From NCBI RefSeq assembly GCF_004005855.1, contig NZ_SACL01000015.1, positions 1 through 64,000 of the forward strand: a stretch of DNA of 64,000 nt, read 5' to 3'. The notes beneath the pieces were generated by a model that saw nothing but the letters and a program-made list of their open reading frames with translations, had not been told where the DNA came from and made no database searches. Each line of letters opens with the position of its first letter. Within the stretch, counting starts at the first letter, position 1. The DNA is from Rhodovarius crocodyli. GTDB taxonomy: Bacteria > Pseudomonadota > Alphaproteobacteria > Acetobacterales > Acetobacteraceae. The position numbers were made by a program, and so were the translations under genes. This document shows, piece after piece, positions 1-6,642 of the stretch.

Positions 1-2
1 AG

Positions 3-197
3 GCCTGGAGGCGCGACTACAACGAGCGTCGCCCGCACTCGGGCCTCGGCTGGATGACGCCAAGGGACTACGCCAGCGCCTTCTGCGGAGAGACCGGCCG
101 GCACGCTGCGCAGGCTGATAGCTCCGCGCACCGGCCTCTTGCCACCCACCAACACCAAGGCTCAAATCAACCCAGGACTCTCGTTATCGCTGGATGA
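3..197 (+). pseudogene. IS3-family transposase, C-terminal fragment (cut by window start)
   Basis: The frame reads RRDYNERRPHSGLGWMTPRDYA, the usual C-terminal end of the DDE integrase domain of IS3-family OrfB transposases (the YNxxRPHSxLGxxTPxxYA pattern), followed by about 37 unrecognised residues and a stop. Only the tail lies in the window, so whether the copy is intact upstream cannot be told. Its last bases overlap the tail of a second, oppositely oriented IS3-type fragment, which suggests nested or colliding insertions. The family call is firm; the subgroup is not determined. Confidence 0.75.
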
Positions 198-288
198 GAA
201 ATGGGGGGCACGTCAGTTCGGCGGCGAACGCCGCCGGGGTCTCGAAGCCAAGGGCTGAGTGTGGTCGTTCGTGGTTGTGGACAACGCT
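184..288 (-). pseudogene. Second IS3-family transposase C-terminal remnant
   Basis: On the minus strand the frame reads NHERPHSALGFETPAAFAAEL and stops at 184, again the terminal motif of an IS3-type DDE transposase but a different sequence from the fragment at 3-197. Upstream of about 288 the frame no longer resembles a transposase, so only about 34 residues survive. It lies tail to tail with the first remnant, and an HNH endonuclease-like gene begins its 3' end about 35 bp further on. It is a decayed fragment, not a working element. Confidence 0.6.
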
Positions 289-323
289 GCCACCGATGTT
301 GGGGGAGAAGCCAATGGCCGTCG

Positions 324-1337
324 CTAGCCCGTCTGGCTGCCGTCGACTTCCGGGGCGGCGCCGGGCACGATCGCATCGAAGTGCATCCTGAGGATCCGGT
401 TCTCCGATTTGCGTTCCGGATCGTCGAGGAACAGCTGTTTGGTCTGGATCAGTCCGGGTAGAAGCCAAGGCTGCAGCATGTGGAGGTGCGGATACACGAC
501 CACATCAAAAGGCTTGTCGGCAAGTTGCGCGTCCATCTTCGGGCAGGGGACGAAGATTTGGTAGGTCCAGTTGCCGAAAGCCAAGAAGAACATGAGGTAA
601 GGTGCCGCGACTTCAGCCTTACGCCGTAGCAGCGCGATGATCGGTCGCGGGAACGGGCTGGGTCCGGGTACAAAGGTGTGGAAACACCAGTGCCCCTTGT
701 CCGCATAAACCTTGCGAGTCGCCACGTCCTTCTCAAGCAACCAGAGACGCAGTTCCTCGAAATAGGGCAGTTCATCCTCGGGCAGGAGCCCGTAGGCGAT
801 CTTGGCCAGGGCTTTGTAAACGCCGAGAGGACGAAACGGCTGGGTGTCGTATGTGATAACCATCTGCGAGTTCTCATGATCGATCGTGAACACGCCCTCG
901 TCCGCATACTGCTTGATGACTACGCCGGCGGCGTCGCGAACGAAACTTGACTTCTTGCCTTGAGGTTTCAGAGGCGTGAAACCCTTCCGCTTAGGCACCT
1001 GGCTTATCGCACGGTCACCCATCGTCATCTTGGCAAGGTCGTCTTCGAACTGTGAAAAGCGTTCGTTGCAGTCGTCGCACTCGTATCGGCTGAACAGCGT
1101 CTTGTTGCCAACGAACGCCGGAACAAGATGAGCGTCCTTAGAAAAGGTAACCGTCGGCTTCGTTCGGCGGCAAAATCGGCATGTTGGCGGTCTCTCCCCC
1201 CAGATCTCTTTTTTGTTCTCGAGATTCAAGCCCTTGAAGTGCAGCGTGTCGTAATTGGCGCTGTAAAAGGTGATCCCCGCTAGTGCCGTACTCTCGACCG
1301 CTATGGTCTGCGGCCCCTGTTCCGTGTCTTCTGTCAT
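324..1337 (-). CDS. HNH endonuclease domain protein
   Basis: A 337-residue protein. Residues about 50-100 carry a zinc-finger HNH core: CxxC at C53/C56, a DAHLVP segment with H70, then CDDCN at C87/C90/N91, the arrangement seen in HNH_5-type nucleases. The remaining 230 or so residues are unassigned and contain no signal peptide or obvious membrane segment. The ATG is preceded by GGGGATG, a usable ribosome site. Base composition and codon use are less GC-rich than the core genes to the right, and IS remnants abut its 3' end, both pointing to horizontal acquisition. No methyltransferase or other restriction partner is visible. A defence or mobile-element role is possible but is inference; nuclease activity is inferred from the metal-site motif only. 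Confidence 0.7.
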   Translation of the reverse strand: MTEDTEQGPQTIAVESTALAGITFYSANYDTLHFKGLNLENKKEIWGERPPTCRFCRRTKPTVTFSKDAHLVPAFVGNKTLFSRYECDDCNERFSQFEDDLAKMTMGDRAISQVPKRKGFTPLKPQGKKSSFVRDAAGVVIKQYADEGVFTIDHENSQMVITYDTQPFRPLGVYKALAKIAYGLLPEDELPYFEELRLWLLEKDVATRKVYADKGHWCFHTFVPGPSPFPRPIIALLRRKAEVAAPYLMFFLAFGNWTYQIFVPCPKMDAQLADKPFDVVVYPHLHMLQPWLLPGLIQTKQLFLDDPERKSENRILRMHFDAIVPGAAPEVDGSQTG

Positions 1338-1872
1338 TCGTCATCCCCCTTGATCTATTGTGACACCGCAGCTTGATGACGCTTCAGCGAGCCGCCTCCG
1401 CTGTTCGATATAAGCGGCGGATTGGCGTTCGTCCCGCTTAGGAATAGAATTTAATGCTTCTTTCCGCGTTTCCGGTGAGCATTGTTCGATGAGGCAACTA
1501 GGCTTGCTCAACTACGCGGGCAAACGCTTTGAGTCTGTTCCTCCCTGAAATCTGCTCATTGCCGCACCTTCGGGAAAGTCGGTTAAGTCCCAGCTTCCAT
1601 CGTTTGATCGATCAGTCGAGCAGGTCGGAGGAACCGACAGATCCAAAGAGCAATCTCATGTCGGCAATCGGCGGGCAAAACGGAATACCTTGCCAAACGC
1701 CCGAAATGGCCGTCGTTAGCCACCAAAATACCGCCAAAACCCGCCGATAACCGCACAACAGCAAGTATCGTCATAATCATCAAAGGGTTATGATGATCTC
1801 GTAGTTCTCATCTTCGTCTGGCGCTGCCCGCCAATTCGGTCGACATAGCCTTTCAGGCGAACGGCCTGATGC
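1338..1872. other. Intergenic stretch without a recognisable gene
   Basis: About 535 bp between the start of the HNH gene and the end of the merR-like gene. It is visibly less GC-rich than the rest of the window. Short open frames on both strands have no recognisable domains and atypical codon use. The only structure noted is a small inverted repeat TCATAA...TTATGA at 1771-1793. It probably holds the HNH gene promoter next to position 1338; the rest looks like decayed accessory DNA. Confidence 0.4.
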
Positions 1873-2322
1873 TCAGGATCGCGAGAGGTTGCCTCTCGCC
1901 TTCGACTTCTCTGCGTTCCCACGTCTTTTTCCGTGTCTGCCCGCCACGTCCACCAGCCGCCGGAACGCGGGGCATTCCATATGCGAAGGGGCACGACAGT
2001 CGGCGACATGACGGAGCGTGTCGCGCAGGGCGGTCAACTCGTGGATTTGCCGGTCGATCTCGTCGGCTTTCTGATGGAGAACGTCGCGCGGCAGGTCCGG
2101 CATGCCGTTGCGGCCGAACATGCCGGAGATCTCCGCCAGCGAGAATCCGGCCATCTTGCCCATGGAGATCAGCTTGAGCTGCAACATCACCTCCGGCGGG
2201 AACTGCCTGCGCAAGCCATGCCGCGAGATCGAGGAAATCAACCCGGCCTCCTCGTAGTAGCGCAGCGCCGAGGGACTGATTCCGCTTTGTGCCGCGACCT
2301 CTCCGATATCCAGGACTTTCAT
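1873..2322 (-). CDS. MerR-family transcriptional regulator
   Basis: A 149-residue protein from the ATG giving MKVLDIGEVAAQSGI. Residues 1-70 form the MerR winged-helix domain (SPSALRYYEEAGL, then the RRQFPPEV wing), followed by the dimerisation coiled coil. The C-terminal segment has DCRAPSHMECPAF: two cysteines eight residues apart, not the four-cysteine CxxCxC-type cluster of SoxR. It is divergent from an MFS efflux pump, and the intergenic region holds a MerR-type palindrome close to the SoxR box, so it probably regulates itself and the pump. The effector is unknown; metal, thiol or drug sensing through the two cysteines is a guess. Confidence 0.85.
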   Translation of the reverse strand: MKVLDIGEVAAQSGISPSALRYYEEAGLISSISRHGLRRQFPPEVMLQLKLISMGKMAGFSLAEISGMFGRNGMPDLPRDVLHQKADEIDRQIHELTALRDTLRHVADCRAPSHMECPAFRRLVDVAGRHGKRRGNAEKSKARGNLSRS

Positions 2323-2328
2323 GCTTGA

Positions 2329-2346
2329 CCTCAAGTTGACTTGAAG
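2329..2346. promoter_or_regulatory. MerR-family operator (SoxR-box-like palindrome)
   Basis: The 18-bp dyad CCTCAAGTTGACTTGAAG differs at only two positions from the classical E. coli SoxR box CCTCAAGTTAACTTGAGG. It overlaps a TTGACC hexamer that could serve as a -35 element toward the MFS gene, as in promoters controlled by MerR-family twisting. It lies between the divergent regulator and pump starts. The dyad is seen directly; the regulator-site assignment is inference. Confidence 0.7.
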
Positions 2347-2391
2347 TGGCAGCCTGCTGCCGACCCGAAGTTGAGGCAAGAAGGCAAAAGG

Positions 2392-3630
2392 ATGGATCGG
2401 ACTGAACCAGGCGCATCGGCGCAGACGCGATCATCAGTCGCGATAACGCTGGCTATGGCGATGCTGCTGGCCTCATTGGGCACCAGCATCGCCAACATCG
2501 CGCTGCCGACACTGGCCGAGGCATTCTCGGCACCATTCGCGCGGGTGCAGGCGGTCGTCGTCGCCTATCTTGCGGCCTTGACGGCTTCGGTCGTCATCGC
2601 GGGCCGGCTCGGTGACGGCTATGGGCTGAAACGAATGCTGGTCGCGGGTCTGGCCATTTTCGCCGCTGGATCGCTGCTATGCGCCGTTGCGCCGGACCTG
2701 TGGCTGTTGATCGGCGCGCGGGCGTTGCAGGGCACAGGCGCGGCATTCCTCATGACGCTCGCCATGGCGCTGATGCGTCAGACGGCGGGCGAGATGCGTG
2801 TCGGGCGTGCCATGGGCCTGCTCGGCACGATATCGGCACTGGGAACAGCGCTCGGCCCCTCGCTCGGCGGTCTGATGATCCCCATGACGGGATGGCGTGG
2901 CATCTTCTGGGTGCAAGTACCGCTGGCGGTGCTTGCCCTGATCCTTGCTGTCACGACGCTGCCGCACGAGCCGGAAAAAAGAAAGCCGCGATTCCCAGCT
3001 TCATGGTCAAAGACGGATCGGAGCCTGGTGCCCAATCTTGCCGTCAACATACTGGTGGCGGCTGTCATGATGGCGACGCTGGTGGTTGGCCCCTTCTATC
3101 TGAGCCTGGGGCTCGGCCTGGAGGCAACACAGGTGGGCCTCGTCATGGCGGTCGGTCCGGTGATTTCCATCTTCAGCGGGGTTCCGTCCGGCAGGCTCGT
3201 TGATGGCTGGGGAAGTTGCCGGGTGCTTGCCGTTGGGCTGACCCTGCTGACTGTCGGCGCGACTCTCCTGGCTTTTGCGCCACATATGACGGGCGTCGTT
3301 GGCTATCTGTTGTCCATCACCGTGCTGACGCCGGGATACCAGCTCTTTCAGGCGGCCAACAACACAGCCGCGCTGGCGGATGTGCCGAAGGACCGGCGCG
3401 GCACGGTTTCCGGCGCATTGAACCTGTCGCGCAATATCGGGCTGATCGCCGGGGCATCGCTCATGGGGACCGTCTTCGCCTTTGGCGTCGGAACCGGGGA
3501 GTTCACCAATGCCTCCCCAACGGATATCGCCGCCGGGATGCGTCTGACCTTCCTTCTGGCCGGTGCCATGATGCTTGTCGCAATAGGGATCACATTTGGC
3601 CGCCGTAACCCGGCCAAACACCCGCGGTGA
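2392..3630 (+). CDS. MFS drug efflux transporter (DHA2-like)
   Basis: A 412-residue integral membrane protein starting at the ATG that follows AGAAGG. The N-terminal half has SLGTSIANIALPTLAEAF in TM1, the DHA-type motif A region GRLGDGYGLKRML, and motif C-like glycine/proline residues in TLGTALGPSLGG. Hydrophobicity suggests about 12 membrane segments. It is a proton-coupled exporter of the inner membrane; the substrate cannot be read from sequence. It is divergent from a MerR regulator with a SoxR-like operator between them, a common arrangement for inducible drug or redox-cycler efflux. IS remnants on both sides suggest the pair moved as a cassette. Confidence 0.85.
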   Translation: MDRTEPGASAQTRSSVAITLAMAMLLASLGTSIANIALPTLAEAFSAPFARVQAVVVAYLAALTASVVIAGRLGDGYGLKRMLVAGLAIFAAGSLLCAVAPDLWLLIGARALQGTGAAFLMTLAMALMRQTAGEMRVGRAMGLLGTISALGTALGPSLGGLMIPMTGWRGIFWVQVPLAVLALILAVTTLPHEPEKRKPRFPASWSKTDRSLVPNLAVNILVAAVMMATLVVGPFYLSLGLGLEATQVGLVMAVGPVISIFSGVPSGRLVDGWGSCRVLAVGLTLLTVGATLLAFAPHMTGVVGYLLSITVLTPGYQLFQAANNTAALADVPKDRRGTVSGALNLSRNIGLIAGASLMGTVFAFGVGTGEFTNASPTDIAAGMRLTFLLAGAMMLVAIGITFGRRNPAKHPR

Positions 3631-4252
3631 CCGCCCCGTATCCCGGCCTGGCTGGCGGTGTCCTCCCCCGCGCCGCCATCGATGGTGTTGGCCCCTGGCA
3701 GAACTCGCCACCCGCGTCCGAGGCAGAGGAGGCCGAGGCGCAGGCCGCAAAACACCTGTCTTCGGCATCCTCGAATGCGGCGTGCGCGTGCACACCCACC
3801 CCGGACAGGCTCGTCTCCATGTCCGTCACCGTCAGGGCCGCTGCCGCGCAGCATTCGCGAGAGACGGTCGCTGTGTGGCGGACAGCACCCGACATCTCCG
3901 TCATGGCTCTGCTGGAGACCGGGTCCCTGGGCCTGGCGGCCATGCCGGAACCCGGGCCGCCCGTGGAAGGCCTCAAGCCGAGGCTGCCATCCCGCCTGCT
4001 GTCGGGATGGAGCAGCGGCAGGGTAGGCACCTATGATCGATCGCATGGGCCACTGAGCAGGCACCCGATCTGACCAACAGTTCGGGCGCCGACCGGGATC
4101 TGGCCTTGCGGCTGCTGGGGGGGCTGGCCAGGCGCCAGGTTGAAGCGATGGCCGAAAGGCTGGCTTCCTCCGGGGGAGCGGCACCGCTCGTTCCCGCAGC
4201 ACCGGAGCGCTAGCCGCTCTTGGCAGTCCCGGTGGGGTGCCGGTCGGGTGCG
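3631..4252. other. Gene-poor stretch between the MFS gene and the haemoglobin gene
   Basis: About 620 bp. Apart from the possible IS1595-type remnant at 3713-3805, the frames on both strands give low-complexity Pro/Ser/Ala/Arg-rich translations with no recognisable domains. A short frame at 4038-4213 (+) ends in the plausible helical segment LALRLLGGLARRQVEAMAER but has no start and no identified family; it may be the tail of a lost gene. The stretch reads as decayed DNA at the border between the accessory patch and the core genome. Confidence 0.4.
3713..3805 (+). pseudogene. Possible IS1595-type transposase remnant
   Basis: This frame contains a basic GRGGRGAGRKTPVFGILECG stretch, close to the conserved basic-then-KTPVFG segment of IS1595/ISXO2-like transposases, followed by RVHTHPG where intact copies have a RVYTE-like strand. 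The similarity stops after about 30 residues and no flanking domain is open. It is read as a degraded insertion sequence; a chance match cannot be excluded over so short a span. Confidence 0.45.
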
Positions 4253-4660
4253 CTAACGGCCCGCCGGCTTCAGGCTCTCGCCGCGATGGAAGGCGATGCC
4301 CATGCGGAAGCTCTGCGCGATGCGGTGCGCCATCCCGACCACATGCTCCGCGACCTCAGGCTTGAGCGTCCTGGCGGCGGCCGCGCTGAACAGCGCCAGC
4401 CACCGCTCGAAATGAGTCTCGGAAATATCCTGCAGGCGCAGATGGGCCTGGAGCGGCCGCCCATCATAGCGGGATGTCCGCAGCAGGGCGGAGGACCAGA
4501 AGGCGCAGAGGGTTTCGAGGTGCTCCGGCCAGCGCTCTTCCGGGATCTCGCGCCTGAACACGGGGCCGAGAAGATCGTCCGACCTGACAGCATCATAGAA
4601 GCCGTGCACGAGCCGCCGGATGCCGTCTTCGTCCAATGGTGGGGCGGGGGGCTCTGTCAT
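4253..4660 (-). CDS. Group III truncated haemoglobin
   Basis: A 135-residue globin starting at the ATG before TEPPAPPLDED. It has the group III (P-type) signature: HGFYDAVRSDDLLGPVF near the N-terminus, W44PEHLE, the proximal-histidine region PLQAHLRL (H73), then ETHFERWLALF. Such proteins bind haem and O2 or NO in the cytoplasm. The gene is divergent from an iron-uptake-like locus, and a Fur-box-like palindrome lies about 120 bp upstream of its start, so iron-linked expression is plausible but inferred. Confidence 0.88.
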   Translation of the reverse strand: MTEPPAPPLDEDGIRRLVHGFYDAVRSDDLLGPVFRREIPEERWPEHLETLCAFWSSALLRTSRYDGRPLQAHLRLQDISETHFERWLALFSAAAARTLKPEVAEHVVGMAHRIAQSFRMGIAFHRGESLKPAGR

Positions 4661-4780
4661 GACGCGAGTGTAGCCCGGTTCCTGGCCCTCGACGACCATG
4701 GGGCGTCCGGCCTCGACGCCGCCGGGGAGGGCCATGCGGGGCATATAAGGGAAAGGCGCAGACAGCCTTGACCTGCCTAA

Positions 4781-4805
4781 ATTGCGTATGACTCGCAGTC
4801 GCAAT
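4781..4805. promoter_or_regulatory. Candidate Fur box upstream of the FmdE-like operon
   Basis: TGCGTATGACTCGCA at 4783-4797 is an imperfect 7-1-7 dyad, close to TGCGAATCATTCGCA, the core of the perfect palindrome at 8944-8960 in the same locus. An outer pair ATTGCG (4781-4786) and CGCAAT (4800-4805) overlaps it. It sits between the divergent haemoglobin gene and the FmdE-like gene, 36 bp before the latter. Fur, or another iron-responsive factor using this motif, is the likely binder; this is inference from the two matching sites. Confidence 0.5.
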
Positions 4806-4841
4806 AAACTGCCCGCCTGCCGCGATTGAAAGCCATCACCC

Positions 4842-5357
4842 TTGTCCATCCCGTCGATCACCATCCTCAGCGAGGGCAAGCCCCTCCTGCTGCCCTATCG
4901 GGCCGCCGCCGCCTATCACGGTCATTCGGCGCTCGCGATGCTGGCCCTGACCTTCCAGGGGCTGCGCGGCGCGCTGACGCGCCTCTCACCCGCTGCACCC
5001 GTCGACCGCGCGGCTCTCACCGTCACCAGCGGCCATCCCGGCCCGGGCGTGCGTGACGCCATCGAATTCGTCACCCGTGCCGTCACGCGCGGCGCCTATA
5101 CCGTAGACCGCAGCCTGCCCGAGGCCCGGGTGAACCCGCATGCGGCCATCTCCTACAGCTTCCGCCTGCATTGGCAGGATCGCACGCTGGTCGCCGCCCT
5201 GCGTGAGGGGGTGCTGCCCGACCGCTTCTACGCATTGGTCGCCATGCCGAAGGACCAGCACAGCCCGGCCACCCTGGCCGAGGCCGATGCACTCAAGAGC
5301 AGCATCGCAGAGCGCGTTCTGCTGGAGGAACCCGAAAGCCTCTACGCCTATGCCTAG
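4842..5357 (+). CDS. FmdE-like protein lacking the family cysteines
   Basis: A 171-residue soluble protein. The segment YHGHSALAMLALTFQGLR aligns by eye with the FHGHxCPGLxLGYR motif of FmdE-family proteins, keeping HGH but with SAL in place of the CPG; the later DAIEFVTRAVTRGAYTVDR resembles the family's DAIQVxTGxTxGxGN region. The cysteines used by typical FmdE proteins are missing. The start is uncertain: TTG at 4842 is the best available, with a weak ribosome site. The next gene starts inside its last codons (8-bp overlap), so the products are probably made together. It heads a three-gene set convergent with a TonB receptor. Metal or cofactor handling is a reasonable guess only. Confidence 0.6.
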   Translation: MSIPSITILSEGKPLLLPYRAAAAYHGHSALAMLALTFQGLRGALTRLSPAAPVDRAALTVTSGHPGPGVRDAIEFVTRAVTRGAYTVDRSLPEARVNPHAAISYSFRLHWQDRTLVAALREGVLPDRFYALVAMPKDQHSPATLAEADALKSSIAERVLLEEPESLYAYA

Positions 5358-5949
5358 TATCCTGATGCTGACCTACGGCCACGCGGCGGAGACAGGTGCC
5401 GCATTGCGACGCTTCGCCGCGCCGGGCCGGGATGTGGTGCCGCGCGACCAGTACGCGCTGGATGAGGAGCCTCTGGAGCACCACGCCGCGCTGGTGATCG
5501 GCATGCATGCCGACCAGCGACACCTCGCGGCCCGCGCCGGGCGCCTGGCGGGATATCTGGCCCAGGGCGGCACCATCGCTGCCAGCGGCCACCTGGCCTA
5601 TCCCTTCCTGCCCGATGTCTCCGGCTTCCAGCCGTTGCCGACCGGCCATCTGGACGATCTGCGCATCCATCGTGAGGCCGCACACCCGATCTGGGCCGGG
5701 GTGAGCGAGCAGGATCTCACCTTCAGGCGCGGTGTCGCCGGCTTCTACGGCCGGGGCTGGCATATACCGCCACCCCGCGCGCGGGTGCTGCACAGCGTAG
5801 GCCGGGAGCACCGGCCGCTCGACATCATGTGGCGCCATGGGAAGGGCAGGGTGCTGCTGCACGGCGGCAACGACCTCTGGAGCTTCGGCGCCGGCGACAT
5901 CGCCCGCAACCTGTTCGATTGGCTGCTCGCCGGGCCGGAGGTGCTCTGA
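5350..5949 (+). CDS. Uncharacterised protein, possible class I glutamine-amidotransferase-like fold
   Basis: A 199-residue protein with no signal peptide. It begins with a Rossmann-like strand (SILMLTYGH), has LVIGMHADQRHLAARAGRL and LAQGGTIAASGHLA, and ends with HGKGRVLLHGGNDLWSFG, a pattern reminiscent of ThuA/GATase1-like domains, where a late strand carries a Gly-rich turn. No nucleophilic cysteine elbow is visible, so amidase activity is unlikely. It overlaps both neighbours (8 bp upstream, ATGA downstream), showing tight translational coupling. I do not recognise a named family; fold assignment is tentative. Confidence 0.6.
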   Translation: MPSILMLTYGHAAETGAALRRFAAPGRDVVPRDQYALDEEPLEHHAALVIGMHADQRHLAARAGRLAGYLAQGGTIAASGHLAYPFLPDVSGFQPLPTGHLDDLRIHREAAHPIWAGVSEQDLTFRRGVAGFYGRGWHIPPPRARVLHSVGREHRPLDIMWRHGKGRVLLHGGNDLWSFGAGDIARNLFDWLLAGPEVL

Positions 5950-6593
5950 TGCTCGCTGTTCTCGATGCCGGCAGCTACTACCATCACCACGCCATCCACG
6001 GCGCGCCCTATCGCCACCTGTTCGACCGCGTGATCTACACGCCCGATCTGGACCGCGCCGCGCTGGAGGGCGTTTCGGTGCTGCTGGTGGCCGACCGCAA
6101 CAACCCCGTGCTGCTGCGCCGGCACGCCGATCTCATCCTCGGCCATTGGCGCCGCGGCGGCACGCTGGTGGTGCTGGGTGAGAATGAGGCCGAGAGCTGG
6201 GTGCCCGGTGTCCGCTGGTCCCCGCGCCCCACCAATTTCTGGTGGTGGCTGGAGCCGGGTGCCAAGCCCGAACACCAGTATCCCCGCCCAGAACACGAGT
6301 TCTTCCGTCATGTGCCGCCCGAGGACACGGTCTGGCACTATCACGGCGTGCTGCAGCCACCCCCGGGCGCCGAGGCGCTGATCACCGTGCCGCCCGACCC
6401 GGAGGGCCGGGACCAGGGCGGGGCGCTGCTGTATGAGGACCGTGCCTCGGAGGCCGGGCGGCTGCTGATCGCGACGCTTGATCCGTTCTATCACCACGGC
6501 AGCCGCTTCATGCCCAGCACCACGCGGTTCCTGGACGGCTTCCTGCCCTGGATGAACCGGCTGGCGAGGCAGGAAGCGGTGGCGGAAGGCTAG
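5949..6593 (+). CDS. Uncharacterised His/Trp-rich protein, possibly related to its upstream neighbour
   Basis: A 214-residue soluble protein. It starts LAVLDAGSYYHHHAIHGAPY, continues with VSVLLVADRNNPVLLRRHAD and HWRRGGTLVVLGENEAE, and later has ATLDPFYHHGSRFMP. The alternation of strands and Gly-rich turns resembles a GATase1/ThuA-like fold, like the preceding gene, so the two may be paralogues, but no catalytic cysteine is seen. The HHH, FWWW and YHH clusters could form a metal or haem site; that is speculation. It is last in the three-gene operon and converges on the TonB receptor gene across a strong hairpin. Confidence 0.6.
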   Translation: MLAVLDAGSYYHHHAIHGAPYRHLFDRVIYTPDLDRAALEGVSVLLVADRNNPVLLRRHADLILGHWRRGGTLVVLGENEAESWVPGVRWSPRPTNFWWWLEPGAKPEHQYPRPEHEFFRHVPPEDTVWHYHGVLQPPPGAEALITVPPDPEGRDQGGALLYEDRASEAGRLLIATLDPFYHHGSRFMPSTTRFLDGFLPWMNRLARQEAVAEG

Positions 6594-6611
6594 GCGACCG
6601 CTGCTCCGGAC

Positions 6612-6636
6612 CACCCGGGGGCAAGGCCCCCGGGTG
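6612..6636. terminator. Bidirectional GC-rich hairpin between convergent genes
   Basis: Perfect 11-bp arms CACCCGGGGGC (6612-6622) and GCCCCCGGGTG (6626-6636) with a 3-nt loop. It lies between the end of the small-protein operon and the end of the TonB receptor gene. There is no U-tract on either side, so it may stall or stabilise transcripts rather than act as a textbook intrinsic terminator. Confidence 0.6.
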
Positions 6637-6642
6637 TCACCA

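Noticed and set aside
1583-1783. Minus-strand 66-codon frame in the low-GC intergenic stretch
   Set aside because: No domain, no ribosome site, and no support from neighbours.
4038-4213. Short plus-strand frame with LALRLLGGLARRQVEAMAER
   Set aside because: No start codon after the upstream stop, no recognised family; at most a relic tail, so not called as a gene.
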